The translations under genes and the position numbers were made by a program. A stretch of 28,325 nt of DNA from Aurantiochytrium sp. KH105. Its lineage: Eukaryota > Sar > Bigyra > Thraustochytrida > Thraustochytriidae. The first letter of the stretch is position 1. Each line of letters begins with the position of its first letter. The notes under the pieces are model-generated. The model worked only from the letters and a program-made list of their open reading frames with translations, made no database searches and was not told the origin of the DNA. Below are positions 26,933 to 28,325 of this stretch, one piece after another. Location: positions 1 to 28,325 of the forward strand of contig BGKB01000318.1 of the NCBI GenBank assembly GCA_003116975.1, in the 5' to 3' direction.

Positions 26933-28325
26933 CTAGTCCCGTGTTGAACTTCGATTTTCTTGACGGCGACGACGGCGGCGCATCGATGCAGCAGCTGTCC
27001 TGAGCATGTCCATTGTGACGCTGACTTCGGGCATCTTCTTCGGAAACCAATTCAGTTCAACAGCGACGAGCATGAGTGAAGGGACCAACAAGCTGCGCAC
27101 AATAAAAGTGTCGAGCAAGCAGCAAGCCACGAGCAAGGCTCCAATCTGCTGGACAACAGGAATGGCAGACAGACACATAGATCCGAATGCAACGGTCATG
27201 ATGATGCCGGCAATCGTAATCACGTGACCAGTTTCCTGCAGTCCCGCAAAGACAGCAGCCTCAGTGGAGAGAGAGGCGAGACGCATTTCAAAGATGCGGG
27301 CCACAACAAAAGAGTCGTAATCAAGGGTGCAGCCCACCATGATGGGCACCCCGAGAATTGGCACGATCCAGTAAAGGCCCGCGGCCTCAGGGCTGGCTTT
27401 GAGGTCTTCGAAAATAAGCACAATAAAGCCAAAGACAAGGCCCAGTGTAAGAGCAATAGTGAGAAGCAGACGTGGACCGAGAAGTAGTGACTGAAAGACG
27501 GCAACGCTCGTACCCAGCACCGTGAGAATGACTGCCGTCAGCATGACAGGCGGCGTGTCCGTGTACACTTGGTCAACCTGGTCGAATAGCCGAACTGCAG
27601 CCCCTCCAAAGAAGAAGCGGAAATCCTCCTCCTTGTCGTTGAAGCCCGCGGCGCTCATGGCGTCGTGCATGTGGTTGATCCACGGGTGCGCGGCTTCATT
27701 GTACGGCTGAAAAGGAGGGTGAACGCGAATAAGGGCCTGTGTCGCAGTCGTCGTTCCATTAAGGGCGATCATCGTGTGGAACTTGTCGCGCCACATGAGA
27801 TCAATGTCGTCGAGATTTGCCTCGCGCAGACGCTGCGAGCTGGCAACACTTAGGTCCCCACTCAGGATGGCGCCCGCGTCCTCCCAGGTATACCGTCGGC
27901 CCAAGTACAAGGCCGGGCTCTCGATGATGGACTTTATCCGGCGCGCCTTGTCTCCTGCTAATCTGCTGTTCATGGTGTCATACTGCAAAGTAATACTCAG
28001 CAAGGTCTCGGATGCGTTCACAAGCCTTCCCCAGAAACGCTTCGACACAAAGAGCTCATTGCGGCATGCATGGGAGCATGATTGAGCGCACAGGTTGCGA
28101 AGGACGCCCTTGGCGACGGGCATTCGCTTGAGCACGTCAGAGGGGATCTCACAGCCAGGCAGTTGCGCAGCCACAAAGGCGCAGTCAAGACCGGGCGGGG
28201 GCACCGGGGCTTCGGGGACGAATCGAGATGCAACCTTGAGCAGCTGCTCCAGGCCCACGTTGTCGTCGAAGCAGAGATCCGGTGTCAGGGGCTGCTTTGA
28301 GGTGTCGCTTACAGGACTTGCAACG
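26933..28325 (-). CDS. MMPL/RND-superfamily membrane protein, C-terminal part (5' end beyond window)
   Basis: 463 residues are visible and the frame is open to the right edge (no ATG or stop upstream), so the start lies outside. The visible part begins in the second extracytoplasmic loop, which is Cys-rich (at least five Cys within 45 residues, probable disulfides), and continues into a five-helix bundle at about 238-258, 262-284, 292-322, 343-365 and 369-400 (numbered from the GTG at 28258). The RND/MMPL proton-relay Asp-Tyr pair is at 313-314 (CTLDYDSFVVARIFE), matching the bacterial MMPL pattern DY-x-x-F-x-x-x-R. The following TGHVITIAGIIMTVAFGS and LLDTFIVRSLLVPSLM are also MMPL-type. A basic Arg tail (RRRRRR, near 427-432) ends the protein. 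MMPL/RND proteins move lipids or other hydrophobic substrates using the proton gradient; the cargo here cannot be told. Intronless over the visible part. Confidence 0.88.
   Translation of the reverse strand, partial: VASPVSDTSKQPLTPDLCFDDNVGLEQLLKVASRFVPEAPVPPPGLDCAFVAAQLPGCEIPSDVLKRMPVAKGVLRNLCAQSCSHACRNELFVSKRFWGRLVNASETLLSITLQYDTMNSRLAGDKARRIKSIIESPALYLGRRYTWEDAGAILSGDLSVASSQRLREANLDDIDLMWRDKFHTMIALNGTTTATQALIRVHPPFQPYNEAAHPWINHMHDAMSAAGFNDKEEDFRFFFGGAAVRLFDQVDQVYTDTPPVMLTAVILTVLGTSVAVFQSLLLGPRLLLTIALTLGLVFGFIVLIFEDLKASPEAAGLYWIVPILGVPIMVGCTLDYDSFVVARIFEMRLASLSTEAAVFAGLQETGHVITIAGIIMTVAFGSMCLSAIPVVQQIGALLVACCLLDTFIVRSLLVPSLMLVAVELNWFPKKMPEVSVTMDMLRTAAASMRRRRRRQENRSSTRD

Overview
This is nuclear DNA from a eukaryotic microbe. 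The genes are monocistronic, lie on both strands and are spaced by 0.1 to 2.7 kb. Two small genes have GT-AG introns, and the products (3R-MYB, Rab GTPase, exocyst subunit, RCC1-repeat protein) are eukaryotic. A GC-rich, mostly intron-poor genome with many short tandem repeats would fit a labyrinthulomycete (thraustochytrid) or another stramenopile. That assignment is an inference from gene style, not from a marker gene.

Layout, left to right. 1-1822: gene-poor flank with a degenerate duplication and a possible exon remnant. 1823-3904 (+): three-repeat MYB protein. 4469-4885 (+): AcpS-type phosphopantetheinyl transferase, convergent with 4980-8735 (-), a 1251-residue RCC1-repeat plus IPT/TIG protein. 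9271-9875 (+): small basic protein of the UPF0390/L10K type with one intron, divergent from the RCC1 gene. 9876-12256: no gene; its right half is extremely GC-rich and holds one ambiguous base. 12257-13909 (+): 550-residue protein of unknown family, nuclear-looking. 15305-16512 (-): Rab8/Sec4-like GTPase with two introns. 16513-19203: 2.7 kb of microsatellites followed by an AT-richer stretch with an orphan promoter-like cluster. 19204-20907 (-): ZIP-family metal transporter. 20908-22937: divergent intergenic region with three pentanucleotide arrays. 22938-26534 (+): Sec10-like exocyst subunit with an acidic N-terminal extension. 26933-28325 (-): C-terminal part of an MMPL/RND-type membrane protein that runs off the right edge.

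The genes do not form an operon or an obvious pathway. The one functional pair is the Rab8/Sec4-like GTPase and the Sec10-like subunit, which belong to the same exocytosis machinery in model organisms; their nearness may be chance. I see no complete transposon, CRISPR array, rRNA or convincing tRNA. The most unusual material is the unknown 550-residue protein, the RCC1-IPT architecture, an intron that stays open in frame with the next exon of the L10K-like gene, and a set of pentanucleotide arrays, most of which share a GCNNT pattern.
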